Below, piece by piece: positions 1 through 8,762 of a stretch of DNA of 40,454 bases (position 1 is its first letter; each line of letters opens with the position of its first letter). Made by a program: the position numbers and the translations under genes. The notes below the pieces were generated by a model. That model saw nothing but the letters and a program-made list of their open reading frames with translations, did no database searches and was not told the origin of the DNA. Source of the DNA: a virus; the IMG/VR virus record IMGVR_UViG_3300018046_000003, positions 1 through 40,454 of that record. One strand, given 5' to 3'.

Positions 1-107
1 CCGCTCGCAAGTAGCAGTCAGTGGATTCGTCCTCTGTGCTGCGTTCGGCGGCAAGGGTGGGAACTGGTGGGGGACTAGGCCTCGCCCCTCCCCGCCGAAA
101 GCGTTCG

Positions 108-197
108 ATGCGCAAGACAGGAGGAGGGACGGACAAGTCAGCGTGGCAACACCTTGATCAACCGTCCCAAGTCCCACTTGAGGAGTTCAACCAATGA
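108..197 (+). CDS. putative micro-protein (29 aa)
   Basis: A short ORF starts at ATG 108 and ends in a TGA that overlaps the ATG of the next gene as ATGA (194-197), the coupling style used throughout this operon. The peptide is polar and has no domain I recognise. The ribosome site is weak (GAAAG about 8 bases upstream). It could instead be leader sequence. Bases 1-107 hold only short open frames running in from the left edge, and I cannot assign a gene to them. Confidence 0.3.
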   Translation: MRKTGGGTDKSAWQHLDQPSQVPLEEFNQ

Positions 198-295
198 AAA
201 CGATGAAGTCCGAAGTAGGAACCAAACGCGCGGTAGCCAGGATGACCCGAAAGGTCGAGCGCCGCGTAGGCAAGAGCAGCGTGGGCAGGAAGTAG
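194..295 (+). CDS. small basic protein (33 aa)
   Basis: ATG 194 has a good GAGGAG ribosome site 8 bases upstream, and TAG ends the frame at 295. The peptide is strongly basic (about a third Lys/Arg, with a KRAVARMTRKVERRVGK stretch) and would bind nucleic acid or an acidic surface. Its place at the front of the capsid operon suggests a minor head-associated role, but nothing specific is recognised. The overlap with the preceding frame and the clear ribosome site argue that it is translated. Confidence 0.5.
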   Translation: MKTMKSEVGTKRAVARMTRKVERRVGKSSVGRK

Positions 296-344
296 CCTGA
301 CCAGCAACCAGCAACTAGCAACCAAAGCAGCGAGGAGCACAGAG

Positions 345-521
345 ATGGCAAAGATTAAGGAAGCGATGGGCAACACCTTCGATGAGAAGGTCCTTAAATC
401 CCCCCTGACTGTCGGTCGCGTTGGCAACGAGCCCGGCCCTGACGTGAACAACAATCCGATCGCGCAGCCTAAGGACCCGCTTGGACTCATCCCTGAAGGC
501 GGGCCGAAGCCGGGTTGGTAG
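345..521 (+). CDS. small conserved-looking protein (58 aa)
   Basis: ATG 345 follows GAGGAG with normal spacing. The product starts MAKIKEAMGNTFDEKV and then carries a Gly/Pro/Asn-rich tail ending KPGW. There is no membrane segment and no recognised domain. It lies 49 bases after the basic micro-protein and 80 bases before the Gly/Pro-rich gene, in the same direction, so it is probably part of the head operon. The function is unknown. Confidence 0.55.
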   Translation: MAKIKEAMGNTFDEKVLKSPLTVGRVGNEPGPDVNNNPIAQPKDPLGLIPEGGPKPGW

Positions 522-600
522 ACGCGTTGTCAAGCGAGTGCGTAGTCAACCAAGCCTGACTCGGCCCAACCTAACCGTAACCGATTCAAGAGGGAATCCA

Positions 601-1113
601 ATGGCAACCTCCAATCCCGCTCTCGTGCAGATGATGGCCCGGCAATTGATCGGGAAGCTTGCAGGCGGGGCGGGCGGGCCTGGTGGACCTCCAATTGGCC
701 CTGGCGGACCTATGCCGCCTCCTCCGGGAATGGTCGGTCAGTCTGGACCTCCTGGACCCGGCGGCCCTGGCGGTTCCAGTCCCGACTCTCCTCCCACAAC
801 TCCCGCCGGTCTTCAACTCTCTCAACAGCTGGCCGAGCTCCAAGGCGCGGACCCCGACGCGATGGTCAAGTCTCTGACCTCTCAGAAGTCCCTTGCCGTG
901 CAGACCTACACGCGAGCTGTCTTCACGATGCCCGGCGTGTCGCGCAATATGGCCAACGTCGTAAAGTACCTCGACAACGCAATCCAAGAAGCGGAGAAGG
1001 CCGCAGCCACCACGGCCGCCGCCGGTCCGATCGCCAACAACGCAGCCATTCCGAACCCGGCCGGACAACCTGGTATGACCGGAATGGACATGGCTTCACA
1101 GCCGAGCGCATAG
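601..1113 (+). CDS. Gly/Pro-rich structural protein with collagen-like segment
   Basis: The frame is open from 481, but ATG 601 (MATSNPALVQMM) is the likely start because AGAGGGA sits just upstream and the preceding gene occupies the earlier part. The 170-aa product has a helical N-terminus (about residues 1-20), then about 40 residues dominated by Gly and Pro with short GPP/GGP triplets, then a helical Ala-rich C-terminal half (about 70-150) and a Gly/Met-rich tail. Gly-Pro stretches of this kind occur in phage fibres and linkers, but the repeat is too irregular to call a true collagen triple helix. Its position directly before scaffold and capsid suggests a head or portal-associated protein. 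No family is recognised. Confidence 0.6.
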   Translation: MATSNPALVQMMARQLIGKLAGGAGGPGGPPIGPGGPMPPPPGMVGQSGPPGPGGPGGSSPDSPPTTPAGLQLSQQLAELQGADPDAMVKSLTSQKSLAVQTYTRAVFTMPGVSRNMANVVKYLDNAIQEAEKAAATTAAAGPIANNAAIPNPAGQPGMTGMDMASQPSA

Positions 1114-1146
1114 TTCGGCCATCTAGATCAGAAGGAGCAGTCCCCC

Positions 1147-2133
1147 ATGGCCCTTAGTGACATTCTCAAGAACGGCAAGTATCCGGACGACATGGTGCTG
1201 AACCTGCCAGACGGGTCCACAGTTCAAGTCGGCGAGATCCGCGCTCTGCCAGCAGCTGAACGTGCAGCCTTGACTCGGCAAATCGAAGAGCGCCAGAACA
1301 CACTCGGCCACGCCGAACTTGCCTTTGCAGCCAAGTTCCAGCAGGCTCTGGCCGCTGGATGGATGGATGACAAAGGAAATATCGTCCCGCCCACGACACG
1401 CCAGACTGCCACGGACGCTACAGCCGCCACACACGCGACCGCTGACCTCCGTCGTGCCGCCGCTGCCGAATACAACCTTGACGAGAACGACCCTCTCCTT
1501 GGCCCCGTGGTCAAGGCGATGAAGCAGGAATTGGCCGAGCGTGACAAGACCCTGACCGAACTTCGCACCAAGCTCGACGCCCTTCCCTCTCAGTTCGACT
1601 CACTCAAGAACACCTTTACCGACTCTCTCGGCAAGGTTACCGGTGTCGTGAACACCTCGGTCGGGCGCTACCTGAACGATCAGTACCAATCACAATTCGC
1701 CCAGGCCACCAAGGACCTCCCCAAAGGCGTCACAGTGGACTACGAGGCCGCTTACAAGTACGCCCACGACCACCAGCTCAAAGATAAGGACGGCTTCCTT
1801 CAGATCAACGAAGCAGTAGACCGGCTGACCTGGGACGCGCGAAAGAAGGCCGAGCAGAACGAATGGCGAGAGGCTGAGAAAACCCGCCTCGCCAAGGAAC
1901 TGGAGCAGAATAATAAGTTATCCGCCCTGACTCCTCCTCAATCGCGTAATCCACTCCATTCCTTGGCTAAGGTTGCTGAAGGCGAATTCAATCCGTTCAA
2001 CGAACGGAAGAACGCCAAGGGCGAGACAGTCAAGGTTGTCAAGACGTTTGATGAAGCGATGGCCGCAGCCATGTCGGACGAGGATGTGCTCAAGTCAGCG
2101 CTCTCCTCGGCCGGCCTCGGTACAGTGCAGTAG
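1147..2133 (+). CDS. putative capsid scaffolding protein
   Basis: 328 aa, ATG 1147 preceded by AGAAGGAG. The protein is highly charged and mostly helical. A strong heptad-like region rich in Glu, Lys and Leu lies at about residues 120-165, and a second charged helix (about 225-260, ARKKAEQNEWREAEK) follows. The C-terminus has an acidic/Ala helix. There are no Cys residues, no membrane segment and no enzyme motif. Scaffolding proteins of tailed phages typically have this composition and sit immediately upstream of the major capsid gene, as here (capsid starts 104 bases later). The call therefore rests on context and composition rather than a family match. Confidence 0.55.
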   Translation: MALSDILKNGKYPDDMVLNLPDGSTVQVGEIRALPAAERAALTRQIEERQNTLGHAELAFAAKFQQALAAGWMDDKGNIVPPTTRQTATDATAATHATADLRRAAAAEYNLDENDPLLGPVVKAMKQELAERDKTLTELRTKLDALPSQFDSLKNTFTDSLGKVTGVVNTSVGRYLNDQYQSQFAQATKDLPKGVTVDYEAAYKYAHDHQLKDKDGFLQINEAVDRLTWDARKKAEQNEWREAEKTRLAKELEQNNKLSALTPPQSRNPLHSLAKVAEGEFNPFNERKNAKGETVKVVKTFDEAMAAAMSDEDVLKSALSSAGLGTVQ

Positions 2134-2237
2134 CGAGTTTCGTTAGGAGGCAGGCCTGTCCCTCGGTCCCCTCCCTAAACCTCAACCCTTAACCCCGTCG
2201 GCGACCTCCCCCGTTCGTTCGACCAGGAGCAGCCATC

Positions 2238-3224
2238 ATGGCAAATAGCGTGGTTGGACTGGGACTAGCATCGCCGCCGGTACAGCTCTCAAACACCGTC
2301 AACGCGATCTCCCAGAAATTTATCGTCCCCGTCCTCGGCGACAACGTGTTCAAACCCTCTCCGGTATTCTGGGCCTTGACACGCGAGGGCAAGCGGTTCG
2401 GAGCTGGTGAACTGATCTTTCCAGAGATCTACCAAGAGGAACTGCCGGGCGGCGCCTACTACGGCGACCAGCTTCTCGACACCTCGGTGGTAGACTCAGT
2501 GCAGCCGGCGAACCAACAGTGGAAGCCATACCGTCAGCCGGTAGTCATTCCGATTACCGACATCATCCTGAACCGCGGCGGCTCGAACAATCTCGACATC
2601 ATCCGCGCCAAGTTCCAGACGGCCTCGGGCTCCTTCCTTCAGAAGCTCTCGCGCGCTCTCTGGCACAGCTCGCCGCAGAACACCTCGCTTGATGTGGACG
2701 ATCTGAATTCGTGGGTTGTCACCACCACGAACACGATCGCCGGTATCAACCGCGCGCTATCGGCGAACTCGTGGTGGCTACCAGCTACGTCCGTCTCAGG
2801 CTCTTCCACTGCACTCTCCTCGACCATCGCCGAGGCTCCGTACCAGTCCGTCACCTGGGGCTACGACGAGCCTGACCTGTTCGTGATGAATCGCACCAGC
2901 TACGCGGCCTTCAAGAACAACTTCGTCTCCAACATTCGCTTCGGCCAGGGAATGCAGGATGATGAGGCGTTGCAGGTAGGCTTCCGCAATCACTTCCTGT
3001 TCAACAACGCGGTTACGGTCGCTGATTACTTCGCAACCGCCAATCAGGCTCTGTTGCTGAACTCGAAGTATATCTTCCCAGTTTTCCACGAGGCGGATTA
3101 CTTCAACGTCGATCCGTTCCTCAAACCCTCGAACCAGCGCGTTCTCGTGTCGTGCATGTACCTGACTTGGAATCTCTCGTGCATCTCGCCGCGTATGAAC
3201 GTTGCCATCACCTCGATCACTTAA
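2238..3224 (+). CDS. major capsid protein (putative)
   Basis: 328 aa, ATG 2238 with AGGAG 11 bases upstream. The sequence fits a HK97-fold type capsid protein: a mixed alpha/beta protein with few Cys, an N-terminal arm (residues 1-40), an FWALTREGKRFGAGE segment, an extended E-loop-like strand region (about 60-110, EELPGGAYYGDQ then QQWKPYRQPVVIPITD) and a C-terminal half with WNLSCISPRMNVAI near the end. The DPF and NQR motifs near the C-terminus resemble other phage capsid proteins that lack a prohead protease. Position after the scaffold-like gene and before small head genes supports the call. A hairpin-rich spacer follows the gene. Mass spectrometry of virions would show it as the most abundant protein. 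Confidence 0.75.
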   Translation: MANSVVGLGLASPPVQLSNTVNAISQKFIVPVLGDNVFKPSPVFWALTREGKRFGAGELIFPEIYQEELPGGAYYGDQLLDTSVVDSVQPANQQWKPYRQPVVIPITDIILNRGGSNNLDIIRAKFQTASGSFLQKLSRALWHSSPQNTSLDVDDLNSWVVTTTNTIAGINRALSANSWWLPATSVSGSSTALSSTIAEAPYQSVTWGYDEPDLFVMNRTSYAAFKNNFVSNIRFGQGMQDDEALQVGFRNHFLFNNAVTVADYFATANQALLLNSKYIFPVFHEADYFNVDPFLKPSNQRVLVSCMYLTWNLSCISPRMNVAITSIT

Positions 3225-3233
3225 CCACGAGCC

Positions 3234-3284
3234 GGGCGGGAGAGGCAGACTAGGCGCGGCCTAGATTCAACCTCCTTCCCGCCC
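3234..3284 (+). other. nested hairpin between capsid and next gene
   Basis: GGGCGGG (3234-3240) pairs perfectly with CCCGCCC (3278-3284), and inside this lies a second perfect hairpin, CTAGGC (3250-3255) with GCCTAG (3259-3264) around a GCG loop. No T-run follows, so it is not a simple rho-independent terminator. It may protect the capsid mRNA 3' end or cause partial termination so that capsid message is in excess. This is inference. Confidence 0.5.
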
Positions 3285-3303
3285 TCCCCCAAGGAGAACT
3301 CTC

Positions 3304-3738
3304 ATGGCGCTACCTTTTGCAAATCCAGTTTCACAGTGCATGCCGGGGTTCGGCTCGCCGTCGTACTATGGGTCAGCCACCTCCGGCACCTCGAACACAT
3401 CGGCGGTCACGATCATCATCGGTAATACCGCAACCACACCTGTTACCGGCGGTACTGGGTTTAACCTTTCCGGTGGCCCGACCCCAACCTCCGGCAAGTG
3501 GCATCTGCGGCTGGTCGGCGCGACTTCGACCTCAGTCCTCTCGCTCGCCGTACAGGTTACCGACGGCAACACCCTCTGGACTGTTGCGACCATTCCAGTA
3601 GCTGCGGCCGGCGGCAACGTTGACTATACCGGTGAGTTCAAGACCGACGTCGCGATCACGCAGGTCTGGTTCAACGTCGGGCTGAGCACAGGCACGAGTT
3701 CGCTGGTGCCTATCGACGCAGAGGTATCACTGGTATAG
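3304..3738 (+). CDS. putative head decoration or fibre protein (144 aa)
   Basis: ATG 3304 has AAGGAGA upstream. The product is dominated by Thr, Ser, Gly and Val, with alternating polar and hydrophobic residues that predict beta strands over almost its whole length. It lacks long helices, membrane segments and catalytic motifs. A small beta-rich protein just after the major capsid gene is commonly a decoration or head-fibre protein, which is the best guess here. I do not recognise a family, and a minor tail role is possible. Confidence 0.55.
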   Translation: MALPFANPVSQCMPGFGSPSYYGSATSGTSNTSAVTIIIGNTATTPVTGGTGFNLSGGPTPTSGKWHLRLVGATSTSVLSLAVQVTDGNTLWTVATIPVAAAGGNVDYTGEFKTDVAITQVWFNVGLSTGTSSLVPIDAEVSLV

Positions 3739-3749
3739 TTCGACTGAAT

Positions 3750-3769
3750 CGGCGAGTCTCGGCTCGCCG
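3750..3769 (+). other. hairpin in intergenic spacer
   Basis: CGGCGAG (3750-3756) pairs with CTCGCCG (3763-3769) around a six-base loop, 11 bases after the stop codon of the decoration-like gene. It has no T-run. The 147-base spacer to the next gene holds nothing else that I recognise. It may be an mRNA-stabilising structure. Confidence 0.4.
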
Positions 3770-3885
3770 CGTTCGCCGCGTTCGCTGCTGTCTCCTGTCG
3801 CCTAACCGCTGCCCACTATCCGGCGGGGGGTCCTACTGACCGAGGGCCGCCCGCCACTTTTTCTTGAGGGAGAAGGGAGTCTGCC

Positions 3886-4179
3886 TTGGCTCAACGTGAT
3901 GGATACCAAATCGTAGGAACACGCAATGCGAAGGACTATGCATGGCGCGGTGCACCGGGTGAACGTCGTGCGTGGTCCAGCGCTTATGCAGACGCCAAAG
4001 CCCCAGACAACTGGAACGACAACAAGAACTACATGCGTGATGTCGCCCGTGGTGGGCAAGTCTATGACCAAGCTCGTATGAGCCAAGATGCGGACGCCGA
4101 AGACGCTCGTATCCAGCGTCGTAAGGCAACGCGTACACCTACCAAGCGCACTCCTCCGCGCGCCGCAGGAAGGAAGTAG
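3886..4179 (+). CDS. small basic protein (97 aa), TTG start
   Basis: The only sensible start is TTG 3886, with GAGGGAGAAGGGA ending about 7 bases upstream; the next in-frame ATG is deep in the gene. The product begins AQRDGYQIVGTRN, has an aromatic middle (WSSAYADAKAPDNWND) and ends in a strongly basic tail (about the last 20 residues, rich in Arg, Lys, Thr and Pro). Basic tails in head genes often contact packaged DNA. It lies 2 bases from the next gene and is clearly in the same transcript. No family is recognised. It could be a head-completion or minor capsid component. Confidence 0.6.
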   Translation: MAQRDGYQIVGTRNAKDYAWRGAPGERRAWSSAYADAKAPDNWNDNKNYMRDVARGGQVYDQARMSQDADAEDARIQRRKATRTPTKRTPPRAAGRK

Positions 4180-4181
4180 TC

Positions 4182-5477
4182 ATGTCCCAATGGTCCCTCG
4201 TAGGCGACGTTCTGATGGCCCTGCGCGAAATGGCTGCAGATCCACCTACCTCTCTCCCCCCTCCTTCCTCTGTAACCGTCACTCCCACGCCTCCGGGCTC
4301 GCTCTCGATCTGGTTTACCGTCACCCAGCTAACCCCCTGGGGAGAATCCGCCCCCTCAACTGAGGTCGTCCTTACGACCGGCGCGATCGGAGCCACCTTT
4401 ACCGTGGCCGGCAACTGCTCCTACACGGCAACTGCAATCCGGGTTTACTTCACTCTTGCCGGCACCGGCCTGGAAGATCGTTACTCCTCCTACACAGTCC
4501 CTGCCGGAGGTGTTGGCGCATTCTCGCTAGCGTTTACTCTCTCAGGCACAGGCGCTGGTCAGGGCGCGATCACGCCAGGCTTCGACCCTACTCGCTCCTC
4601 GGCCTGGTTACCTGACACCGACGGAACTGCGCTCTCTGCTGCGGCGCTCTATCGATGGATCAACGAGGGACTGGACGTACTGACCGGCCTGACTGAAGGC
4701 ATTCGCGACGTGACCGGCATCCCGAGCACCTCTGGCCAAGCCCAATACCAACTGATCTCCAACTGGCGCAAGATCGACAACCAGTTCTACGACGGTTGGC
4801 CGATGACCTCCGGGAACAAATCTGATGTCTTCCGGCACGCCAATGTCGTTGGGATCTCAGGAACGGGTGTGATCAACCAAGACTCGGTGATTCAGCAGGT
4901 TGAGTTCTATCCGCAGTCTTCGCGTACGTCAGGCAACGGCACGCTTTCTGGTGCGCTCTCGACCAGTGCCACCTCGATCCCTTATACGTCTGGATCGTCA
5001 GGATGGGTTCTGGGGTTCGGACTGGCCCTCCTCGGTCCCTATCCCTCTGATCCTTCTGCCTGCGAACTGGTCTACTACTCAGGCAACGCATCGAATCAGT
5101 TGACTGGAGTATCGCGCGGCATGGGCGGGACATTCGCGACGGCTTGGCCGTTGGGAACCCAGCTGCTCGAATGCAACCTCTACCTGACCGGCCTGCGCTA
5201 CCCGACTCACTACACGCAAGGGCAGGCGGCCAACCAACTTGGCCTCCCTCCGGCTTGGATCGACGCCTTGAAGGATTACCTCTCGTCGCGGTTCAAGGGA
5301 GCTGAACAGGACGTAGAGGGTCAAGCCGGGTTGCTCAAGTCAGTCGAGCAGAAATGTCTCGCGATAAAGGGGAACAGGCAGGTTATGACGAGGCAGAGGG
5401 TGCAGGCTGGCGGGGCGACAGGGGTTGAAACAGTTTCGGGTGCAGGGGGGATGTTTGGGGGCGTGATTTTGCCATGA
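4182..5477 (+). CDS. putative neck/adaptor protein with beta-sandwich domain
   Basis: 431 aa, ATG 4182 two bases after the previous stop, which ends GGAAGGAAG and supplies the ribosome site. Residues about 1-130 form a Thr/Pro-rich, fibronectin-like beta region. A middle part (about 140-215) has helical, aromatic sequence including ALYRWINEGLDVLTGLTEGI and a WRKIDNQFYDGWPM stretch. A second beta-rich domain follows at about 220-340, and the C-terminus (about 345-400) is a charged helix (WIDALKDYLSSRFKGAEQD). A helical core like this, directly before a nozzle-like tail gene, fits a head-to-tail adaptor. Its stop overlaps the next start as ATGA. The exact role is inferred from order. Confidence 0.5.
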   Translation: MSQWSLVGDVLMALREMAADPPTSLPPPSSVTVTPTPPGSLSIWFTVTQLTPWGESAPSTEVVLTTGAIGATFTVAGNCSYTATAIRVYFTLAGTGLEDRYSSYTVPAGGVGAFSLAFTLSGTGAGQGAITPGFDPTRSSAWLPDTDGTALSAAALYRWINEGLDVLTGLTEGIRDVTGIPSTSGQAQYQLISNWRKIDNQFYDGWPMTSGNKSDVFRHANVVGISGTGVINQDSVIQQVEFYPQSSRTSGNGTLSGALSTSATSIPYTSGSSGWVLGFGLALLGPYPSDPSACELVYYSGNASNQLTGVSRGMGGTFATAWPLGTQLLECNLYLTGLRYPTHYTQGQAANQLGLPPAWIDALKDYLSSRFKGAEQDVEGQAGLLKSVEQKCLAIKGNRQVMTRQRVQAGGATGVETVSGAGGMFGGVILP

Positions 5478-7768
5478 GTGCGAAAATCGTAAGTCAAAAA
5501 AAGTTTTCAAAACTTGTGGCATCGACTGGAGTTTTGGCACAGCCTCCCGGTGCCTTGACTCGCCTCTCCAATCTCCTCTTCACGCAGCGCGGCTCTCTCC
5601 AGGTTGCTGACGGTTCGCTCTCTATCGGCCAGATCCCCTCGACGCTTCTCGCCGCCTTATCCGCCTTCGCCAATCTCAACATCAGCCAATACCCCTGGTA
5701 CGTCGCACTAGCCTACCCGGCCACGCCTTTTCTGGCCAATGTTACCGGGTTCACGGCCACTCCCATCGCCGGGGCGAACAACGCTGCCGGAACTTACCAG
5801 TTCGCAATCGTAGCCAACTACACCTCAGGCAACACAGCCGCACAGACGGCCCAGTTTACCACCGGCTCCACATTCTCTGGTGTGACTTTTAACTGGAATG
5901 CTGTGGCCAACGCTATCGGGTATAGCATTTATTACGTGTTCACCACAGGACACGGAGCTTCTCAGAAAACCAATTACGTCTTCTTGTTGTCGGTAGCAGT
6001 TGTCACCACGGCCACCTTTACTGGAGTTCTTCCTGTTACTCCGCCGGTCATTCCCCTGCCTATTGTCAACACGACTTACATAATCCAGCTCTACTCTGGC
6101 GCTCCGGTCGTTGTTGGGCTTGGCTACACCATCTCCTTTACGGCGGTCACTGCGGGGCTATTTCCGTTCTCTGGGGTTCAGCCTGTGCCGCCTTCCAACA
6201 TCGGCGCGTGGCCCGCGAACATTGCACCAGGCAGTCCTACCTTTACGCCGCAACTCCTTCCGGGGTTCTCTCCTTACGGAGGACTGACCGGCACCGTAGG
6301 GCCTATCCCCCAAATCATTCAGTTTGCCGGAAAATCCATCCTGATTCTCGGCAACGGCTATGCTCCTCAACTAGTAGATCCCTCTCAAGGTGCAAGCGCT
6401 ACAGTGTCCGCGCTCGCGAACACCTTCACAGCTGCCTATCCAGCTTGGCAGGCCGGTGTAGACTGGCTGACCGGATCGCAGGTGACCGACGGCGCAGGCA
6501 ACTACTACACGGCGACGCAGGGTGGAGTGTCGCATACTCCGGGGCCTCCATCCTGGAATACCGGGCTGGGAGCCGAGACCGCCGATGGCTCTGTAATCTG
6601 GACCTCGCAGGGACCTATCGTCGCCACTACTGCTCCCCGTGGTGCCGCGCACGCCGTGTCCTACGCGGGATCGCTCTGGCTGGCCAACACTTCCCCAGCT
6701 GACACCTTCGATGGGCTCGACGGACCATCCTGTTTGAAGATGTCTGACTCGAACAACCCGAACTCGTGGAACCCAGTCAACACTGCGTTCATCGGGCGTA
6801 ATGACGGAACTCAAATCACCGGCCTGCAAACATTCACGATCGCTGCCTTGGGGATCTCTCCGACCGGATCTCTCTGTGTGTTCAAGGAGTTTACGACCTA
6901 TCAGGCCATTGGAGTGTTTGGGTCGACCTCATTCGAGATTCAACCGGCACAGACCAATCTGGGTTGCATTGCGGCGCGCTCGATTCAGTTCCTTCCGGGA
7001 TTCGGCGTAGTACGTTTCACCCACCTCGGGTTTGCTGTGTTTGATGGAATCAACGACCGGCTGATTTCAGAAGACATCCGGCCTTACCTGTTTGGTGGAG
7101 TAGACTCCGAGAAAGACCTAACTCCAATCAGCCCATTATATGTCTATCTTTCACAATCTGCGCAGTCTACTACTCCTCCAATGTACCTGTGCGCGATGCC
7201 GCTGGTTGCTGCAACCACGGCACCGGGAGGCGTGTTGACTCGTCTCTTCTGCTACGACTTGGTGATGAAATCCTGGGCCGTACTTGATCTTCCCTGGCAG
7301 ATTACCACTCTCTCAACTATGTCAACCGGAGAGGGATACCCGCTGATTCTGGCTGGCAAATCCGACGGCAGCCTGCAACGCATGCAAGCGGGAGACACTA
7401 CCTGGGACACAGGCGCGTCGGATCAGAGCAACGTTCAGTGGTCTTTTCGCACACCAGACGTGTTCGGCGAGGGCCAGACTCAGCGCATCTTCTACGAGCA
7501 GGCCACGATTACCGGCTATGGGTCAGTCGCCATGGTTCAATCGATCATTGCCTCTCTCTGGCTGGATGGGACCAACCTCGGCTCGTGCGCGATTGACGTT
7601 GTCCCGCAAGGGGATTCGATGTTCGTAGCCAGGATAAACATTATGCGCTCGGGGCAGCGCGCTCATCTTGACATCTCCGGCTCGAATGGCGGCGCGGCGG
7701 GGGTGATCGACTCAGTGGACTGGGCCATTGTGCCGAAGTCGGCGATGGCCAGGAGGGTTATCTCGTGA
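5474..7768 (+). CDS. putative tail nozzle/hub protein, beta-propeller-like
   Basis: 764 aa, starting at ATG 5474 inside the ATGA overlap with the adaptor-like gene. It is almost wholly beta-rich. An N-terminal part (about 1-75, RLSNLLFTQRGSLQV) is followed by Ig/fibronectin-like stretches (about 85-250) and then a long region with blade-like repeats (about 270-640: GKSILILGNGYAPQLVD, YAGSLWLANTSP, LCVFKEFTTYQAIGVFGS, VVRFTHLGFAVFDGINDRLI, WAVLDLPWQI). T7 gp12-like and P22 gp10-like nozzle proteins close the tail tube with a beta-propeller, and this protein has the length, position and local patterns expected. The pattern of instance-counting aromatic turns is suggestive only, and a structure prediction would settle it. 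Confidence 0.6.
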   Translation: MSAKIVSQKKFSKLVASTGVLAQPPGALTRLSNLLFTQRGSLQVADGSLSIGQIPSTLLAALSAFANLNISQYPWYVALAYPATPFLANVTGFTATPIAGANNAAGTYQFAIVANYTSGNTAAQTAQFTTGSTFSGVTFNWNAVANAIGYSIYYVFTTGHGASQKTNYVFLLSVAVVTTATFTGVLPVTPPVIPLPIVNTTYIIQLYSGAPVVVGLGYTISFTAVTAGLFPFSGVQPVPPSNIGAWPANIAPGSPTFTPQLLPGFSPYGGLTGTVGPIPQIIQFAGKSILILGNGYAPQLVDPSQGASATVSALANTFTAAYPAWQAGVDWLTGSQVTDGAGNYYTATQGGVSHTPGPPSWNTGLGAETADGSVIWTSQGPIVATTAPRGAAHAVSYAGSLWLANTSPADTFDGLDGPSCLKMSDSNNPNSWNPVNTAFIGRNDGTQITGLQTFTIAALGISPTGSLCVFKEFTTYQAIGVFGSTSFEIQPAQTNLGCIAARSIQFLPGFGVVRFTHLGFAVFDGINDRLISEDIRPYLFGGVDSEKDLTPISPLYVYLSQSAQSTTPPMYLCAMPLVAATTAPGGVLTRLFCYDLVMKSWAVLDLPWQITTLSTMSTGEGYPLILAGKSDGSLQRMQAGDTTWDTGASDQSNVQWSFRTPDVFGEGQTQRIFYEQATITGYGSVAMVQSIIASLWLDGTNLGSCAIDVVPQGDSMFVARINIMRSGQRAHLDISGSNGGAAGVIDSVDWAIVPKSAMARRVIS

Positions 7769-8247
7769 GATCGGATGTGGAGCAGGCAGGTGAGCGATCA
7801 GGTGATCGATCAGGCAGCCAGAGCAGTCGAGTCAGGGTCGTCCGCGCACGTAACCTGCGCGAGGACGAGCAAACTACGCTTCCCGTCGCGCTGCTTGACA
7901 CAGGCATGCCCTACCTTGTTCCTGAATGGGTCTGGGTTGTTGAAGCCGACATCAACAACCACACCTGTCCTTTCGCTGTCGTCGTCACCTCTTTCTCGCA
8001 CGGCTGGTTGGTGTTGTGGCGAGTTTTGTCCCTAACCCCACTCCCGCTTGAAATTCCGCTAAACTGGTTTATGGAAGCTCTGCCGCAGGTTTTCGCCGAG
8101 GCGGCTAGCCGCGGCTGCGTCGGGTTCCTTACCCTCCTTGCGGATAACCGTCCTGAGGAGGTCAAGCTGGCCCGAATCATTGCCTCGCTGCCCGGCGCGG
8201 CAATTCTTCCCTTCCAAGGGTCGATGGGCGTGGGGAGGTTGATGTGA
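7765..8247 (+). CDS. phage protein, possibly degenerate GNAT-like (160 aa)
   Basis: GTG 7765 overlaps the previous stop as GTGA and has AGGAGGG seven bases upstream. After a polar, Ser/Gly/Arg-rich leader (about 1-30), the sequence alternates strands and helices: VRARNLREDE, then VWVVEADINNHTCPFAVV, a WFMEALPQVFAEAASRGC helix and a C-terminal NRPEEVKLARI segment. The order loosely follows that of phage GNAT-fold proteins, and a clear GNAT gene overlaps it downstream, but the pyrophosphate-binding loop is not visible. It may be a partner or a diverged copy of that enzyme. The start-stop overlaps on both sides make translational coupling likely. Confidence 0.45.
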   Translation: MRSDVEQAGERSGDRSGSQSSRVRVVRARNLREDEQTTLPVALLDTGMPYLVPEWVWVVEADINNHTCPFAVVVTSFSHGWLVLWRVLSLTPLPLEIPLNWFMEALPQVFAEAASRGCVGFLTLLADNRPEEVKLARIIASLPGAAILPFQGSMGVGRLM

Positions 8248-8762
8248 TTGCTGATAGCGTTGAGGTTGAGGTCGAGGCTGAAGTTGAGACTGATATTCCG
8301 ATCGACACCAGAGCCGGGTCTGAGATCAAACCAGTCAGCGTCCTCGACATCTTCAACGATGCGAACTATCCTACACTGCTTCAAGCCTATGCCGAAGAGT
8401 GCACAGAGCCCGACTCCAACCCACAACAAACAGTCTACGTAGCGATGGAACAAACTGGAGTGCTACGCTGCTTTGCTGCCTACTCGAACGACACGCTGAT
8501 TGGTTTCGTGTCCGTTCTTGTCAGTGCCATGCCACACAACGGTCAGCGGATGGCTGTAGTTGAGAGCTTGTTTGTAGCACCGGACTACCGCAGTACTGGA
8601 GCAGGAGAGAAACTGATCGCTGCTGTGGAGGAGTTCACTGCAGAATCAGGTTGCGCGAGGCTGACTTTCTTGCCTCGGACTGGAAGTAAACTAGACAAAG
8701 TTCTCTCTCGTCGCGCCGGTTACAGCCTGACCCACTTGCAGTACACGAGGAGATTTGTGTGA
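8244..8762 (+). CDS. GNAT-family N-acetyltransferase
   Basis: 172 aa from GTG 8244 (GTGA overlap, GGGGAGG upstream). Residues about 1-30 are acidic and Val/Glu-rich. The GNAT core follows: a beta strand pair (LRCFAAYSNDTLIGFVSVLV), then motif A with VVESLFVAPDYRSTGAGEKL, in which the R-S-T-G-A-G loop would bind the acetyl-CoA pyrophosphate, the helix after it, and a C-terminal strand/turn (LSRRAGYSLTHLQY). GNAT enzymes transfer acetyl groups from acetyl-CoA to amines. In podoviruses such genes often sit among internal virion genes, as here, perhaps modifying a virion or host protein, but the substrate cannot be read from sequence. Confidence 0.8.
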   Translation: MIADSVEVEVEAEVETDIPIDTRAGSEIKPVSVLDIFNDANYPTLLQAYAEECTEPDSNPQQTVYVAMEQTGVLRCFAAYSNDTLIGFVSVLVSAMPHNGQRMAVVESLFVAPDYRSTGAGEKLIAAVEEFTAESGCARLTFLPRTGSKLDKVLSRRAGYSLTHLQYTRRFV

